The notes: generated from the sequence alone by a model not told the origin. 37,226 nucleotides of DNA from Phenylobacterium sp. (GCF_031181185.1 NZ_JAPSKZ010000013.1:1-37226), one strand, 5' to 3'. Counted from the first letter of the stretch, positions 8,883 through 18,800 are shown. Translations and numbers: made by a program.

Positions 8883-9308
8883 CAGTTCTTCTCGCCCGCC
8901 CATCTGCCGTGGACCCTCGCCGTACTGGCCATGTTCGGCTTGACGGCACGGCGCGGCGGCGCCGACGAACGCTTGGCGGCCTACACCGTGGTCATCGCGT
9001 GGCTGCTCACCAAATTGCTCTACCGCTACCAGGGCGGTCAGACAGAGTGGGGCATCCTGGCGGTCGATCTGGGCGCGATGGCGGTGTTCGTGCAAATCGC
9101 GCTTCGAAGCCAACGACACTGGCCGATGTTTGCGGCGGGTTTCCACCTCCTCTCGCTCGTGACCCATCTCGCTCGTACAGTCGATCCTACAGTGGGCGGG
9201 TGGGCCTACATCACGGCACAGATCATCTGGGGTTACCTGCTGGTCTTCTCGATCGGCTACGGCGCCTGGACCGCGCCGAAGCGGTCTGCCGTCACCGGCC
9301 CAACCTGA
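8874..9308 (+). CDS. Small multi-TM hypothetical membrane protein
   Basis: 144-aa ORF with about four hydrophobic segments (HLPWTLAVLAMFGL, AAYTVVIAWLLTKLL, LAVDLGAMAVFVQIAL, ITAQIIWGYLLVFSIGYG). TTG start is uncertain. Confidence 0.75.
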   Translation: MLSQFFSPAHLPWTLAVLAMFGLTARRGGADERLAAYTVVIAWLLTKLLYRYQGGQTEWGILAVDLGAMAVFVQIALRSQRHWPMFAAGFHLLSLVTHLARTVDPTVGGWAYITAQIIWGYLLVFSIGYGAWTAPKRSAVTGPT

Positions 9309-9375
9309 AAGTTCCGTAATTTGGCGTGGCCGCCCGCGCCGCTAAGCTCGCCCGACGTTTGGGGGAGCTTCCGAC

Positions 9376-11226
9376 ATGACCACGCTTTCGCGCCGCGACG
9401 CGCTGTTCCTCGCCGCCGCCGTAGCCGCCGCGCCGGCGGCCCGCGCACAGGGCGGCGAGCCGCCGCTTTCCATGACCTGGGACCTGACCGACCTCTACGC
9501 GAGCGACGCGGCGTGGGAGGCCGAGCGCAAGGCCCTGATGGCCGAGCTGCCGAAAATCGCCCTGTACCGCGGCCGCCTGGGCGAAAGCGCCGCCACGCTG
9601 CGCACCGCCCTGCAGCTGGTGTCGGACCTCACCCGCCGGGGCGCCCGCCTGTTCGTCTACGCCAGCCTCAAGGCCGACGAGGATCTGCAGGTCGCGGCCA
9701 ACCAGGAGCGCCGCCAGGTGGCCGTGGGCCTGTTCGCCGAGTTCGGCGAGGCCACGTCCTGGATCAACCCCGAGGTCCTGGCCCTCGGCGCGGAGAAGAT
9801 CCGCGGCTTCGTGGCCGCCGACCCGGGCCTGGCGAAGTTCCGCTTCGGCCTGGAGGACACCCTGCGGCTCGCGCCCCACACGCTGGACGCCGCCGGCGAG
9901 GCGCTGATCGCCCAGGCGACGCAGACGCTGTCGGGACCCCAGCAGATCCGCCAGCAACTGGTCTCGTCCGATCTCCCGTGGCCCGAAGTCGAGCTGAAGC
10001 GCGGCAAGGTGCGCCTGGACCAGCAGGGCTATACCGCCGCCCGCTCCTCGCCCGACCGCACCGAGCGCAAGCTGGTGTTCGACCGCTTCTTCGGCGCGTT
10101 GAAGACCTATGAATCGACCCTGGGCGCCTCGCTCTCCACGCAGGTGCAGGGCGACATCTTCCAGGCCAAGGCCCGGAAGTACCCGAGCGCGCTGGCGGCG
10201 GCGCTGGGCGGGCCGAACATCCCCGAAGGCGTGTACCGCACGCTGGTGGCCGAGGCGAACCGCGGCCTGCCGATCCTGCACCGCTACTTCGACATCCGCC
10301 GCCGGATGCTGGGCCTGTCCGAGATGGCCTACTTCGACATCTACCCGCCGCTGACCAAGCTGGACCTGAAGTTCGACGTGCCGGCGTCGCGGCGGCTGAC
10401 TGTGGAGGCCGTACGTCCGCTGGGGCCCGAGTACGGCAAGCTCTTCGCCGAGGCCTCCGCGGCCAAGTGGGTCCACGTCTATCCGCAGAAGGGCAAGCGG
10501 ACCGGCGCCTACGTCAACGGCGGCGCCTACGACGTACATCCCTACATGCTGCTGAACCACACCGATGACTACGAGGGCCTGTCGACCTACGCCCACGAGT
10601 GGGGCCACGCCATGCACACGGTGCTGGCGGTGAAGCATCAGCCCTACGAACTCTACGGCTATCCGACCTTCACGGCCGAGGTCGCCTCGACGGTCAACGA
10701 GCAGCTGCTGGTCAGCCACATGCTGAAGGGCGTCAAGGGCCGGGACGAGCGGCTGTTCTACCTGGACCGGGTCTGCGAGATGATGCGCAGCACCTTCTTC
10801 CGTCAGACCATGTTCGCCGAGTTCGAGCTGACCATCCACGAGGTGGCCGAGAAGGGCGAGGCGCTGTCGGGCAAGCGGCTGACCGAGATCTACCTCGACC
10901 TGCTGAAGCGCTATCACGGCCCGCGCGTGACCATCGATCCGCTGTACGGGATCGAGTGGGCCTACATCCAGCACTTCTACCTGAACTTCTACGTCTACCA
11001 GTACGCCACCTCGGTGACGGCGGCTTCGGCGTTCGCCGAGAAGATCCTGGGCGGCGGCGCGCGCGAGCGGGACGCCTACCTGGGCGTGCTGAAGGCCGGC
11101 GGCTCGGATTATCCGGTGGCCGTGCTGCAGAAGGCCGGCGTGGACATGACCGGGCCGGAGCCCTACCGCGCCATGCTGACCAAGTTCAGCCGCACCCTGG
11201 ACGAGATGGAGCGCCTGATCGCCTAG
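9376..11226 (+). CDS. M3 family oligoendopeptidase F-type metallopeptidase with a predicted Tat signal
   Basis: 616-aa ORF; STYAHEWGHAMHTVL (HExxH), YPTFTAEVASTVNEQLL; N-term MTTLSRRDALFLAAAVAAAPAARAQ (Tat-like RR). Confidence 0.93.
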   Translation: MTTLSRRDALFLAAAVAAAPAARAQGGEPPLSMTWDLTDLYASDAAWEAERKALMAELPKIALYRGRLGESAATLRTALQLVSDLTRRGARLFVYASLKADEDLQVAANQERRQVAVGLFAEFGEATSWINPEVLALGAEKIRGFVAADPGLAKFRFGLEDTLRLAPHTLDAAGEALIAQATQTLSGPQQIRQQLVSSDLPWPEVELKRGKVRLDQQGYTAARSSPDRTERKLVFDRFFGALKTYESTLGASLSTQVQGDIFQAKARKYPSALAAALGGPNIPEGVYRTLVAEANRGLPILHRYFDIRRRMLGLSEMAYFDIYPPLTKLDLKFDVPASRRLTVEAVRPLGPEYGKLFAEASAAKWVHVYPQKGKRTGAYVNGGAYDVHPYMLLNHTDDYEGLSTYAHEWGHAMHTVLAVKHQPYELYGYPTFTAEVASTVNEQLLVSHMLKGVKGRDERLFYLDRVCEMMRSTFFRQTMFAEFELTIHEVAEKGEALSGKRLTEIYLDLLKRYHGPRVTIDPLYGIEWAYIQHFYLNFYVYQYATSVTAASAFAEKILGGGARERDAYLGVLKAGGSDYPVAVLQKAGVDMTGPEPYRAMLTKFSRTLDEMERLIA

Positions 11227-12740
11227 GCGAAGGCGCCGACGCCGGCGGGCGCGACCCGCCGGTAGATCAGCGCCTCGGCCACGTGCACGCGGCGCACGGC
11301 GTCCGAGCCTTCCAGGTCGGCGATGGTGCGGGCGAGCCTGAGCGTGCGCGTCCAGCCGCGGGCCGTGAGGCCGCCGCTCTCCGCCGCCCTGGTGAGCAGC
11401 GCGCGCGCGGGCTCGTCCAGCCCGGCCGCTACCTCGAGGAAGTCGCCCTCGGCCTGCGCGTTCAGGCCGCCGCCGCGTTCGATCTGCAATTGGCGGGCGC
11501 CGTGGACCCGCGACGCGGCCTCGGCGGTGCCTTCGGTGGGCGGCGGCAGCGCCAGGTCGGCGGCGGTCACCGGCGGAACCTCCACCTGCAGGTCGATGCG
11601 GTCCATCAGCGGGCCCGAGATGCGGCCCTGATAGTCGGTCTGGCAGCGCGGGGCGCGTCCGCAGGCGCCGCGGCCCGGGCCGCCCTGGCCGCAGCGGCAG
11701 GGATTCATCGCCGCCACCAGCTGGAAGCGGGCCGGATAGCGCACGTGGGCGTTGGCCCGGGCGACCACCACCTCGCCGGTCTCCAGCGGCTGGCGCAGGC
11801 TGTCCAGCGCCTGGGCGCCGAACTCGGGCAGCTCGTCCAGGAACAGCACCCCGTTGTGGGCCAGGCTGACCTCGCCGGGCTTGGCCTTCAGCCCGCCGCC
11901 GGTGAGCGCGGCCATGCTGGCCGAGTGGTGGGGCGCGCGGAAGGGCCGGGCGCGGGTGAGCTGGCCGCGGGCGATCAGCCCGGCGACGGAATGCACCATC
12001 GAGGTCTCGAGCAGCTCTTCCGAAGTCAGCGGCGGCAGGAGCCCCGGCAGCCGGGCCGCCATCATCGACTTGCCCGAGCCGGGCGGCCCCGAGAACAGCA
12101 GGTTGTGGCCCCCGGCCGCGGCGATCTCCAGCGCCCGCTTGGCGTTCTCCTGGCCCTTCACGTCGCGCAGGTCTGGAACGCGCTCGGCGTCCAGCATGGG
12201 CCCAGGCTTCGGGGCCGACAGCACCTGGGTTCCGCGGAAGTGGTTCACCAGGGCGATCAGCGACGGGGCCGCCAGCACCCGGGTGTCGCCGGCCCAGGCG
12301 GCCTCGGGCCCACAGGCCTCGGGACAGATCAGTCCCAGTCCCAGGCCGCCGGCGGCGACAGCCGCGGGCAGGGCGCCCGCGACCGGCGTGATCCGGCCGT
12401 CCAGGGCGAGTTCGCCCATGGCCGCCCAGCCGTCGAGCGCGTCCGGCGGCAGGATGCCCATGCCGGCCATGACCGCCAGCGCGATCGGCAGGTCATAGTG
12501 GCTGCCCATCTTCGGCAGGTCGGCGGGCGCGAGGTTCGCGACGATGCGGCGGCCGGGCATCGCGAGCCCCATGCCGGTGAAGGCGGCGATCACCCGCTCC
12601 CGGCTTTCGGCCACCGCCTTGTCGCCCAGGCCGACGACGATGAAGGCGAACGAACCGGCGGTGAACTGCACCTGGACGTCCACGCGCACGGCCTCGACGC
12701 CCGAGAACGCCAGGGTCACCACCCGCGCCGCCATCCTCAA
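11223..12740 (-). CDS. YifB/ComM family Mg chelatase-like AAA ATPase
   Basis: 505-aa ORF; VQFTAGSFAFIVVGLGDKAVAESRERV, Walker A FSGPPGSGKSMMA, FLDELPEF, NPCRCGQGG. Confidence 0.96.
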   Translation of the reverse strand: MRMAARVVTLAFSGVEAVRVDVQVQFTAGSFAFIVVGLGDKAVAESRERVIAAFTGMGLAMPGRRIVANLAPADLPKMGSHYDLPIALAVMAGMGILPPDALDGWAAMGELALDGRITPVAGALPAAVAAGGLGLGLICPEACGPEAAWAGDTRVLAAPSLIALVNHFRGTQVLSAPKPGPMLDAERVPDLRDVKGQENAKRALEIAAAGGHNLLFSGPPGSGKSMMAARLPGLLPPLTSEELLETSMVHSVAGLIARGQLTRARPFRAPHHSASMAALTGGGLKAKPGEVSLAHNGVLFLDELPEFGAQALDSLRQPLETGEVVVARANAHVRYPARFQLVAAMNPCRCGQGGPGRGACGRAPRCQTDYQGRISGPLMDRIDLQVEVPPVTAADLALPPPTEGTAEAASRVHGARQLQIERGGGLNAQAEGDFLEVAAGLDEPARALLTRAAESGGLTARGWTRTLRLARTIADLEGSDAVRRVHVAEALIYRRVAPAGVGAFA

Positions 12741-12761
12741 CCCCTTGTGTGTGTCCGCGAC

Positions 12762-12770
12762 TTATCCACA
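12762..12770 (+). promoter_or_regulatory. DnaA-box consensus TTATCCACA upstream of the yifB-like gene
   Basis: Exact 9-mer TTATCCACA in the intergenic region; function unproven. Confidence 0.4.
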
Positions 12771-12813
12771 AACAGCAGCACGAAGCTTGGCCTGGATCAA
12801 GAACAGAAATAGA

Positions 12814-12828
12814 ACTTTCTGAGAAAGT
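12814..12828. promoter_or_regulatory. Perfect 15-bp dyad ACTTTCT-G-AGAAAGT
   Basis: Directly visible palindrome in the AT-richer intergenic region between the yifB-like gene and gshB. Confidence 0.45.
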
Positions 12829-12904
12829 CAGCCATCTCCGCGGCTTGGCGGCCTCTTTTGATGGTGTCGGCTAGCCGACGCGGGCAAGCCGTTCAAACAC
12901 GGCG

Positions 12905-13846
12905 CTAGGCGCGTAGAGCCTCGATCCGCGCCCACATGGCCTCGGTGGCGTCGATCCCCGTGAACCGTTTGAGCGCCACCGCCCCGGTCGGGGAGGTGAC
13001 GTTGATCTCGGTCAGGTAGTCGCCGATCACGTCGATGCCGACGAAGATCAGGCCCCGCGCCTTCAGCTCCGGCCCGATGGTGGCGCAGATCTCCCGGTCG
13101 CGGGCGGTCAGCTCCACCGGCTCGGCCTTGCCGCCGACGGCCAGGTTCGAACGGATCTGCCCTTTCTCGGGCACGCGGTTGATCGCCCCCACGGGTTCGC
13201 CGTCGACGATCAGGATGCGCTTGTCCCCCTTGGTCACCGAGGGCAGGAACTTCTGCACGATCACCGGCTCGCGGCCGATTTGGGCGTGCAGCTCCAGCAT
13301 GGCGTCGATGTTCGGGTCGTCGGCCAGGTGCCGGGTGACGCCCGAACCGCCGCGGCCGTTCAGCGGCTTCATGACGATGTCGCCGTGCCGGGCGCGGAAG
13401 TCGTAGATCGCCTCCTTGTCCTGGGTGATCAGCGTCGGCGGCTGCAGGCCTGGGAACTTCGTCACGAACAGCTTCTCGGGCGCGTTGCGCACCTCCCGCG
13501 GGTCGTTGACCACGAGCACCTGCGGATGGACCGCCTCCAGGAAGAAGGTCGTGTCGATGTAGTGCATGTCGAACGGCGGGTCCTGCCGCAGCAGCACGAC
13601 GTCGAACTCGGTCAGCTCGGCCCGGCGCCAGGGGCCGAGGGCGGCATGCTCGCCGGCCACGCGCTGCACCCGCACGTCGCGGCCGCGGGCGAAGACGCGG
13701 CCGTCTTCCATCGCCAGCTTGTCGGTCGTGTAGACGAACAGGGCGTGCCCGCGCGCCTGCGCCGTCTCCATCATCAGGAAGGTCGTGTCGCCCTCGATGT
13801 TCACGCCCTCGATGGGATCCATCTGGACGGCGACTTTCAGAGACAT
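12905..13846 (-). CDS. gshB: Glutathione synthase
   Basis: Starts [92 protein letters not shown]. The track ORF extends upstream artificially to 14083. Confidence 0.97.
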   Translation of the reverse strand: MSLKVAVQMDPIEGVNIEGDTTFLMMETAQARGHALFVYTTDKLAMEDGRVFARGRDVRVQRVAGEHAALGPWRRAELTEFDVVLLRQDPPFDMHYIDTTFFLEAVHPQVLVVNDPREVRNAPEKLFVTKFPGLQPPTLITQDKEAIYDFRARHGDIVMKPLNGRGGSGVTRHLADDPNIDAMLELHAQIGREPVIVQKFLPSVTKGDKRILIVDGEPVGAINRVPEKGQIRSNLAVGGKAEPVELTARDREICATIGPELKARGLIFVGIDVIGDYLTEINVTSPTGAVALKRFTGIDATEAMWARIEALRA

Positions 13847-13911
13847 GCGCTTCCCCGCGTGACGGCTCAGGTTCAGCGAGATAGGCGGTCGGACGCCCAA
13901 GCGCCAGCGGC

Positions 13912-14013
13912 TCAGCGGTTGCCGATGGTCCCGGAGCCCAGGCTTTCGGCCTTCACGCCGACGACGACGAGCCGTGCGCCGTCGATCTCGATGAGCGTGT
14001 CGGCGGGGTCCAG
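13912..14013 (-). pseudogene. Possible remnant of an RTX/calcium-binding-repeat protein C-terminus
   Basis: Reverse frame [33 protein letters not shown]; preceded in frame by a stop (14014-14016), no start codon. Resembles the tail following RTX repeats. Confidence 0.35.
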
Positions 14014-14024
14014 CTAAGGCAAGG

Positions 14025-14840
14025 CTAGTTGAGACGGAGCCTGACGCGCTCGCGCTGGGCGCGGGCGGCGAGCGCCGCCCCACCGTCGATCGAGGTCGCC
14101 CGCTGCAGAGCCTCCAGCGCCCCGGCCAGAGCGCCCTGGCCCTCGCGGGCCGCAGCGACGTCGAGCCACGGCCGGTGGTCGCCTGGATCCAGCAGCGCCC
14201 GGCGCAGGGCGGCGCGTTCGGCGCGGGGGTAGTCGCGCACGTTGCTGGCGCGCGCGTAGATGATGTTCTGCAGCCGCATCAGGACGGCCCGGTCGCTGAC
14301 CGGCGCCATCAGCCGGTCCAGCCGGTCGGCGACGTTGGGGGTCAGGCCCGCGTGCAGCGCCCGCCGGGTCAACTCCGACGGCAGGACCACCCGCCCCTCC
14401 GAGAACGGATCCAGCGCCAGCGGCCCCTCCTCGGTCTCGATCCGCAGCAGGAAGTGGCCGGGGAAGTCGACGCCCTGCACGGTCAGGCCGCAACGGCGGG
14501 CGGCGTGCAGGTAGAAGATGCCCAGGGTCACTGCCAATCCGCGGCGGGTCTCGGCCACGGTGATGATGTCGGCGTTGCCGAGCCCTTCGGTGGCGAACAG
14601 GTCGCCCGCCAGCCGCAGGTCGCCGGCCATAGCCTCGGCCAGGGCTTCCTCGGCGCTCTCGCGCTTCAGGCGGTCGGACAGGCGCTGGACGCCGGCCTGG
14701 GCCAGGTCGCGCACCACGCCCGCATCGCGCGCGGGATCCTCGTGCATGGCGCACGCGATCGCGGCGTCCAACAACGGGAATTCGCTCTCGGGAGCGGCCC
14801 CTGCTTCAAGCAGGATCGTCTCGGCCTCTTCACGGTCCAT
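14025..14840 (-). CDS. SirB1-family transglutaminase-like/TPR protein
   Basis: [39 protein letters not shown]...[47 protein letters not shown] is typical of SirB1. Confidence 0.9.
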   Translation of the reverse strand: MDREEAETILLEAGAAPESEFPLLDAAIACAMHEDPARDAGVVRDLAQAGVQRLSDRLKRESAEEALAEAMAGDLRLAGDLFATEGLGNADIITVAETRRGLAVTLGIFYLHAARRCGLTVQGVDFPGHFLLRIETEEGPLALDPFSEGRVVLPSELTRRALHAGLTPNVADRLDRLMAPVSDRAVLMRLQNIIYARASNVRDYPRAERAALRRALLDPGDHRPWLDVAAAREGQGALAGALEALQRATSIDGGAALAARAQRERVRLRLN

Positions 14841-14865
14841 GCGGCTAGAACTGAGAATCCGTCCC

Positions 14866-15237
14866 TCAGGCGCCCTTCCAGGCGTCGGGAATATGCATAG
14901 GAAGGCGTCCGGGCGCGAGGGCCAGCAGGTCGAGGCGAACCGACGCACCCTGAAGACCCGGCCGGCGGGCGGCCAGCGTGACCGCGGCCCGGCGCAGGCG
15001 ATCGCGCTGGTCGAAGCCCACCGCGTCCAGCGCCGCCTCGAGGCTGGCGCGGCGTTTCACCTCAACGACGGCCAGCACCCGGCCGCGCTTGGCCAGCAGG
15101 TCGATCTCGGCGCCCGGCGTCTTCAGCCGGAAGCCCAGGATGCGGTAGCCCTTGGCCATGAGCCACAGCGCCGCCAGCACCTCGCCGCGCCGGCCGGACA
15201 GCCGCGCCGCCGCGCCCCGGGCGGCCCGCGCCTTCAC
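14866..15237 (-). CDS. YraN family protein (UPF0102, endonuclease-like fold)
   Basis: GRRGEVLAALWLMAKGYRILGFRLKTPGAEIDLLAKRGRVLAVVEVKRRASLEAALDAV; GTGA start/stop overlap with rsmI. Confidence 0.93.
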   Translation of the reverse strand: MKARAARGAAARLSGRRGEVLAALWLMAKGYRILGFRLKTPGAEIDLLAKRGRVLAVVEVKRRASLEAALDAVGFDQRDRLRRAAVTLAARRPGLQGASVRLDLLALAPGRLPMHIPDAWKGA

Positions 15238-16097
15238 CGCTTCAGCTCCAACGCCCGGCGGTAGAGGTCGCGGCGGGGCAGGCCCAGCGCCTTGGCCACC
15301 TCGGCGGCGGCGTCGGCGGGCTTCAGCCGGCTGAGCGCCTCGGCGAGCGCGGCGTCGGCGTCGGCCGCGCTGGCCTCAGTTTCTCGGCCGGGCGCGACCA
15401 GCACGACGATCTCGCCCTTCGGCGCCTCGAACTGCGGGTCGGCCGCCAGCGCCGACAGCGGCCCGCGCACGATGGTTTCGTAGAGCTTGGTCAGTTCGCG
15501 GCAGACCACCGCCTCCCGGTCGCCCAGCACCTCGGCCATGTCGGCGAGGCTCGCCGCCAGCCGTGACCCGCCCTCGAAGAACACCAGCGTCGCCCGGAGG
15601 CCCGCAAGCTCGGTCAGGAAGGTGCGGCGCGCGGCCGACTTCGGCGGCGGGAAGCCGGCGAACAGGAAGCGGTCGGTCGGCAGTCCGGAGACGGACAGTC
15701 CCGCCAGCAGGGCCGAGGCGCCGGGGATCGGGATGACCGGATGACCCGCGGCCGCGGCCTCGCGCACCACGCGGTAGCCGGGGTCGGAGACCAGCGGCGT
15801 GCCGGCGTCCGACACCAGCGCCACCCGCTGTCCCGCCTCCAGGGCTGCCAGGGCGCGCGGGATCGCGCGGGCTTCGCCGTGCTCGTCGCAACGCTCGAGC
15901 TTGGCCGAGAGGCCGAACGCCTGCAGCAGCTTGCCGGCGACCCGGGTGTCCTCGGCCAGCACCAGCTCGGCCTGGGCCAGCACGTCCAGCGCCCGCAGGG
16001 TGATGTCGCGCAGGTTGCCGATCGGGGTGGCGACCACATAGAGCCCCGGCGCCAGGGGCGCGTCGTCCAGGGCGGGCGGGGGCAGGGTTCGTGCCAT
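15234..16097 (-). CDS. rsmI: 16S rRNA (cytidine(1402)-2'-O)-methyltransferase RsmI
   Basis: GLYVVATPIGNLRDITLRALDVLAQAELVLAEDTRVAGKLL, ALVSDAGTPLVSDPGYRVV. ATG at 16095-16097; the track ORF overextends to 16244. Confidence 0.97.
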   Translation of the reverse strand: MARTLPPPALDDAPLAPGLYVVATPIGNLRDITLRALDVLAQAELVLAEDTRVAGKLLQAFGLSAKLERCDEHGEARAIPRALAALEAGQRVALVSDAGTPLVSDPGYRVVREAAAAGHPVIPIPGASALLAGLSVSGLPTDRFLFAGFPPPKSAARRTFLTELAGLRATLVFFEGGSRLAASLADMAEVLGDREAVVCRELTKLYETIVRGPLSALAADPQFEAPKGEIVVLVAPGRETEASAADADAALAEALSRLKPADAAAEVAKALGLPRRDLYRRALELKR

Positions 16098-16267
16098 GGC
16101 CGAGGCTTCGCCGGTCCGGCCCTGGAAGGCAAGATGCGCAACCGCGATCAAGCGGACGGGCGGCGCCGGAACCCGCCGCCCGGTCTGTCTCGTTGACGGT
16201 CGGGCGGACAAGGCGCTCTGGAGTTGGCGGTGACGATGGCGCACGAGCTTTCCCGGCGGACGGCGCC

Positions 16268-17326
16268 ATGATCGGGATCATCGCCGCCGCCGCGGTGGCC
16301 ACGGCCGAGCCCCGCCTGATCTGGTCGGACCAGTTCGAGGGGCCCGGGCTGGACCCGGCCAAATGGTCCGCCGACGTGGACTGCTGGGGCGGCGGCAACA
16401 ACGAACGCCAGTGCTACACGGACCGGCCCGAAAACGTCGCGGTGTCCGACGGCCTGCTGCGGATCACTGCCCGGCGCGAGCGGATGACCGGGCCCGCGTT
16501 GCCGGCAAGGCTGGGTGGCGGAGGGCGCAGGACCCAGGCCTACACCTCGGCGCGCATCTCCACCCGCGGCAAGGCGTCGTTCTTGTATGGCCGCATCGAG
16601 GTGAGGTCGAAGCTGCCAGCGGGACAGGGGATGTGGCCCGCCATCTGGATGCTGCCCGAGCACGACAACTACGGGCCCTACCCGTTGTCGGGCGAGATCG
16701 ACATCGCCGAGGCCGTCAACCTCGGTGTCCGCTGCCGGGGCTGCCGCGACGAGGTGCACGGCGCTCTGCACCACGGCCGCTCGCTGGCGGCCACCCGCCA
16801 CTGGACCGGCAAGGCGCCGCTGCCGGACATCGACGCTTTCCACGTCTTCACCCTCGACTGGACGAGGGAACGGATGACCTGGTCGGTGGACGGGGAGCCC
16901 TATTTCCAGCAGCCCACGCGGCCGCCGTTCGACCAGCGCTTCCACCTGATCCTGAACCTCGCGGTCGGCGGCCGCTGGCCGGAAGGCGCCGGCCGCAAGG
17001 GCGTGGACGAGGCGGCTTTCCCAGCGACGATGCTTGTGGACTGGGTGAGGGTGTACGCTTCCGACTCGGCGGCGGTGATCAGCGCCGCCGTCAGGCTGTC
17101 CAGGACGCGCCGGCCGGCTCCGGTCGCGCGCAGTCGCGCGGGGTCGTCCACGAGGAGCTCCAGGCCGATCAGATCGCGCACGACGGCGCTGCGCGGCGAA
17201 AGGCCCAGCGCCGCCACCTCCTCGAAGCCGACGCCCTCGGCGATGCGCAGGCCGCCCAGCAGGCGCTCCTCGGCGGCTTCCTCGGGCGTCAGGGTTTCGC
17301 GCGCCCCGCCCACGCCCTGGATGTAG
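16268..17326 (+). CDS. Glycoside hydrolase family 16 (beta-glucanase/laminarinase-like) with secretion signal; C-terminal read-through into antisense of hemW
   Basis: GH16 signature GEIDIAEAVN within [54 protein letters not shown]; domain end DWVRVYAS near 17062, ORF continues to 17326. Confidence 0.88.
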   Translation: MIGIIAAAAVATAEPRLIWSDQFEGPGLDPAKWSADVDCWGGGNNERQCYTDRPENVAVSDGLLRITARRERMTGPALPARLGGGGRRTQAYTSARISTRGKASFLYGRIEVRSKLPAGQGMWPAIWMLPEHDNYGPYPLSGEIDIAEAVNLGVRCRGCRDEVHGALHHGRSLAATRHWTGKAPLPDIDAFHVFTLDWTRERMTWSVDGEPYFQQPTRPPFDQRFHLILNLAVGGRWPEGAGRKGVDEAAFPATMLVDWVRVYASDSAAVISAAVRLSRTRRPAPVARSRAGSSTRSSRPIRSRTTALRGERPSAATSSKPTPSAMRRPPSRRSSAASSGVRVSRAPPTPWM

Positions 17327-18204
17327 TCGGCCGGCCGCTCGGCGGCGTGGGTGGCGATGCGGGCGCCGTCCCGGGTGATGCGCCCGTGCGCCCCGGGGCC
17401 TGCGCCGACGTAATCATGGCCGCGCCAGTAGACGAGGTTGTGCCGCGAGCGCGCGGCCGGGCCGCGGGCGTGGTTGGAGACCTCGTAGGCTTCGAAGCCC
17501 GCGGCGTCGAGCACGGCCTGGGTCATCTCGTAGAGCTCGGCCGCGGGCTCCTCCGCGGGTGGAACCAGGGTCCCGCGCCGCACCGCGCGGTCGAACGCGG
17601 TGCCGGCCTCGATCGTCAGCTGGTAGGGCGAGACGTGCTCGGCGCCCAGGTCGATTGCGGCCTGCAGCTCCTCTGTCCAGGCTTCGGGCGTCTGGCCGGG
17701 TCGCGCATAGATCATGTCGATCGAGAGCCGCGGGAACACGCCGGCCGCGGTCTCGGCCGCCCGGCGCGCCTCGAGGGCGCCATGGTTGCGGCCGAGCAGC
17801 TTCAGGGCGGCGTCCTCCAGCGACTGTAGCCCCAGCGACAGCCGGTTCACGCCGGCGTCGCGGAACGCCTGGAAGCGGCCGGCTTCGGCGTCGGTGGGAT
17901 TGGCTTCCAGCGTCACCTCCAGGTCGGCGGCGGGCGTCCAGAGCCGGGCGGCGGTCTCGACGATCTGGGCCGCCCAGGCGGGCTCCATCAGCGAGGGCGT
18001 GCCGCCGCCGAAGAACACCGACACCAGTTCGCGCGGGCCGGTCAGCTCGCGCTGGGCCTGCAGGTCGAGCGTGATGGCGCGGGCGAGCGCTTCGGCCTCC
18101 GCCTCACGGCCCCGCGCTTTGAAGACGTTGAAGTCGCAGTAGGGACAGATCCGCGCGCAGTAGGGCCAGTGGACGTAGACGCCCAATGGCTCGGGGGTGG
18201 TCAC
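16900..18204 (-). CDS. hemW: HemW-like radical SAM protein (oxygen-independent coproporphyrinogen III oxidase-like); C-terminal read-through into antisense of the GH16 gene
   Basis: [19 protein letters not shown] (CxxxCxxC), [31 protein letters not shown]. Expected end near [13 protein letters not shown], then an atypical tail to 16900. Confidence 0.94.
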   Translation of the reverse strand: MTTPEPLGVYVHWPYCARICPYCDFNVFKARGREAEAEALARAITLDLQAQRELTGPRELVSVFFGGGTPSLMEPAWAAQIVETAARLWTPAADLEVTLEANPTDAEAGRFQAFRDAGVNRLSLGLQSLEDAALKLLGRNHGALEARRAAETAAGVFPRLSIDMIYARPGQTPEAWTEELQAAIDLGAEHVSPYQLTIEAGTAFDRAVRRGTLVPPAEEPAAELYEMTQAVLDAAGFEAYEVSNHARGPAARSRHNLVYWRGHDYVGAGPGAHGRITRDGARIATHAAERPADYIQGVGGARETLTPEEAAEERLLGGLRIAEGVGFEEVAALGLSPRSAVVRDLIGLELLVDDPARLRATGAGRRVLDSLTAALITAAESEAYTLTQSTSIVAGKAASSTPLRPAPSGQRPPTARFRIRWKRWSNGGRVGCWK

Positions 18205-18800
18205 AACAGCGCCGCTTTCAGCTTCTCGAACGCCCGGGCGCGGTGGCTCATGCCGTCCTTGGCCGCTGGCTCCAGCTCGCCGAACGTGTGCGACAGCCCC
18301 TCGGGCCGGAAGATCGGGTCGTAGCCGAAGCCCCTGTCGCCGCGCGGCGGGAACACGAGCGTCCCGTCCACACGGCCTTCGACCACCACGGCCGGGCCGC
18401 CGGGCCAGGCCACCGCGAGCGCGGAGGTGAACCAGGCGGCGAAATCCTCGGCGCCCGCTTCCTCCAGCCGCTCCTCCACCTTGCGCATGGCCGCGGTGAA
18501 GTCCTTCGACGGTCCCGCCCAGCGCGCCGAATAGATGCCGGGGGCGCCGTCCAGCGCCGCCACCGACAGGCCCGAGTCGTCGGCCAGCGCGATCAGGCCC
18601 GACGCTTCGGCCGCCGCGCGGGCCTTCAAGAGGGCGTTGCCGACGAAGGTGGTCTCGGTCTCGTCGGGCTCGGGCAGACCCAGCTCTCCGGCCGTCACCA
18701 ACTCGAAGCGACCCTCGAGGATCTCGGCCAGTTCGCGCGCCTTCCCGGGGTTGTGGGTGGCGACCACCAGCTTGGTCCCGGGCTCCAGTCGCAAGGCCAT
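18201..18800 (-). CDS. rdgB: XTP/dITP diphosphatase (RdgB/HAM1 family)
   Basis: [62 protein letters not shown] at 18798-18800; GTGA overlap with hemW. Confidence 0.96.
   Translation of the reverse strand: MALRLEPGTKLVVATHNPGKARELAEILEGRFELVTAGELGLPEPDETETTFVGNALLKARAAAEASGLIALADDSGLSVAALDGAPGIYSARWAGPSKDFTAAMRKVEERLEEAGAEDFAAWFTSALAVAWPGGPAVVVEGRVDGTLVFPPRGDRGFGYDPIFRPEGLSHTFGELEPAAKDGMSHRARAFEKLKAALL

Noticed and set aside
10599-12812. 737-aa + strand ORF across the M3 peptidase and yifB-like gene
   Set aside because: Spans two unrelated real genes in wrong frames; no domain content.
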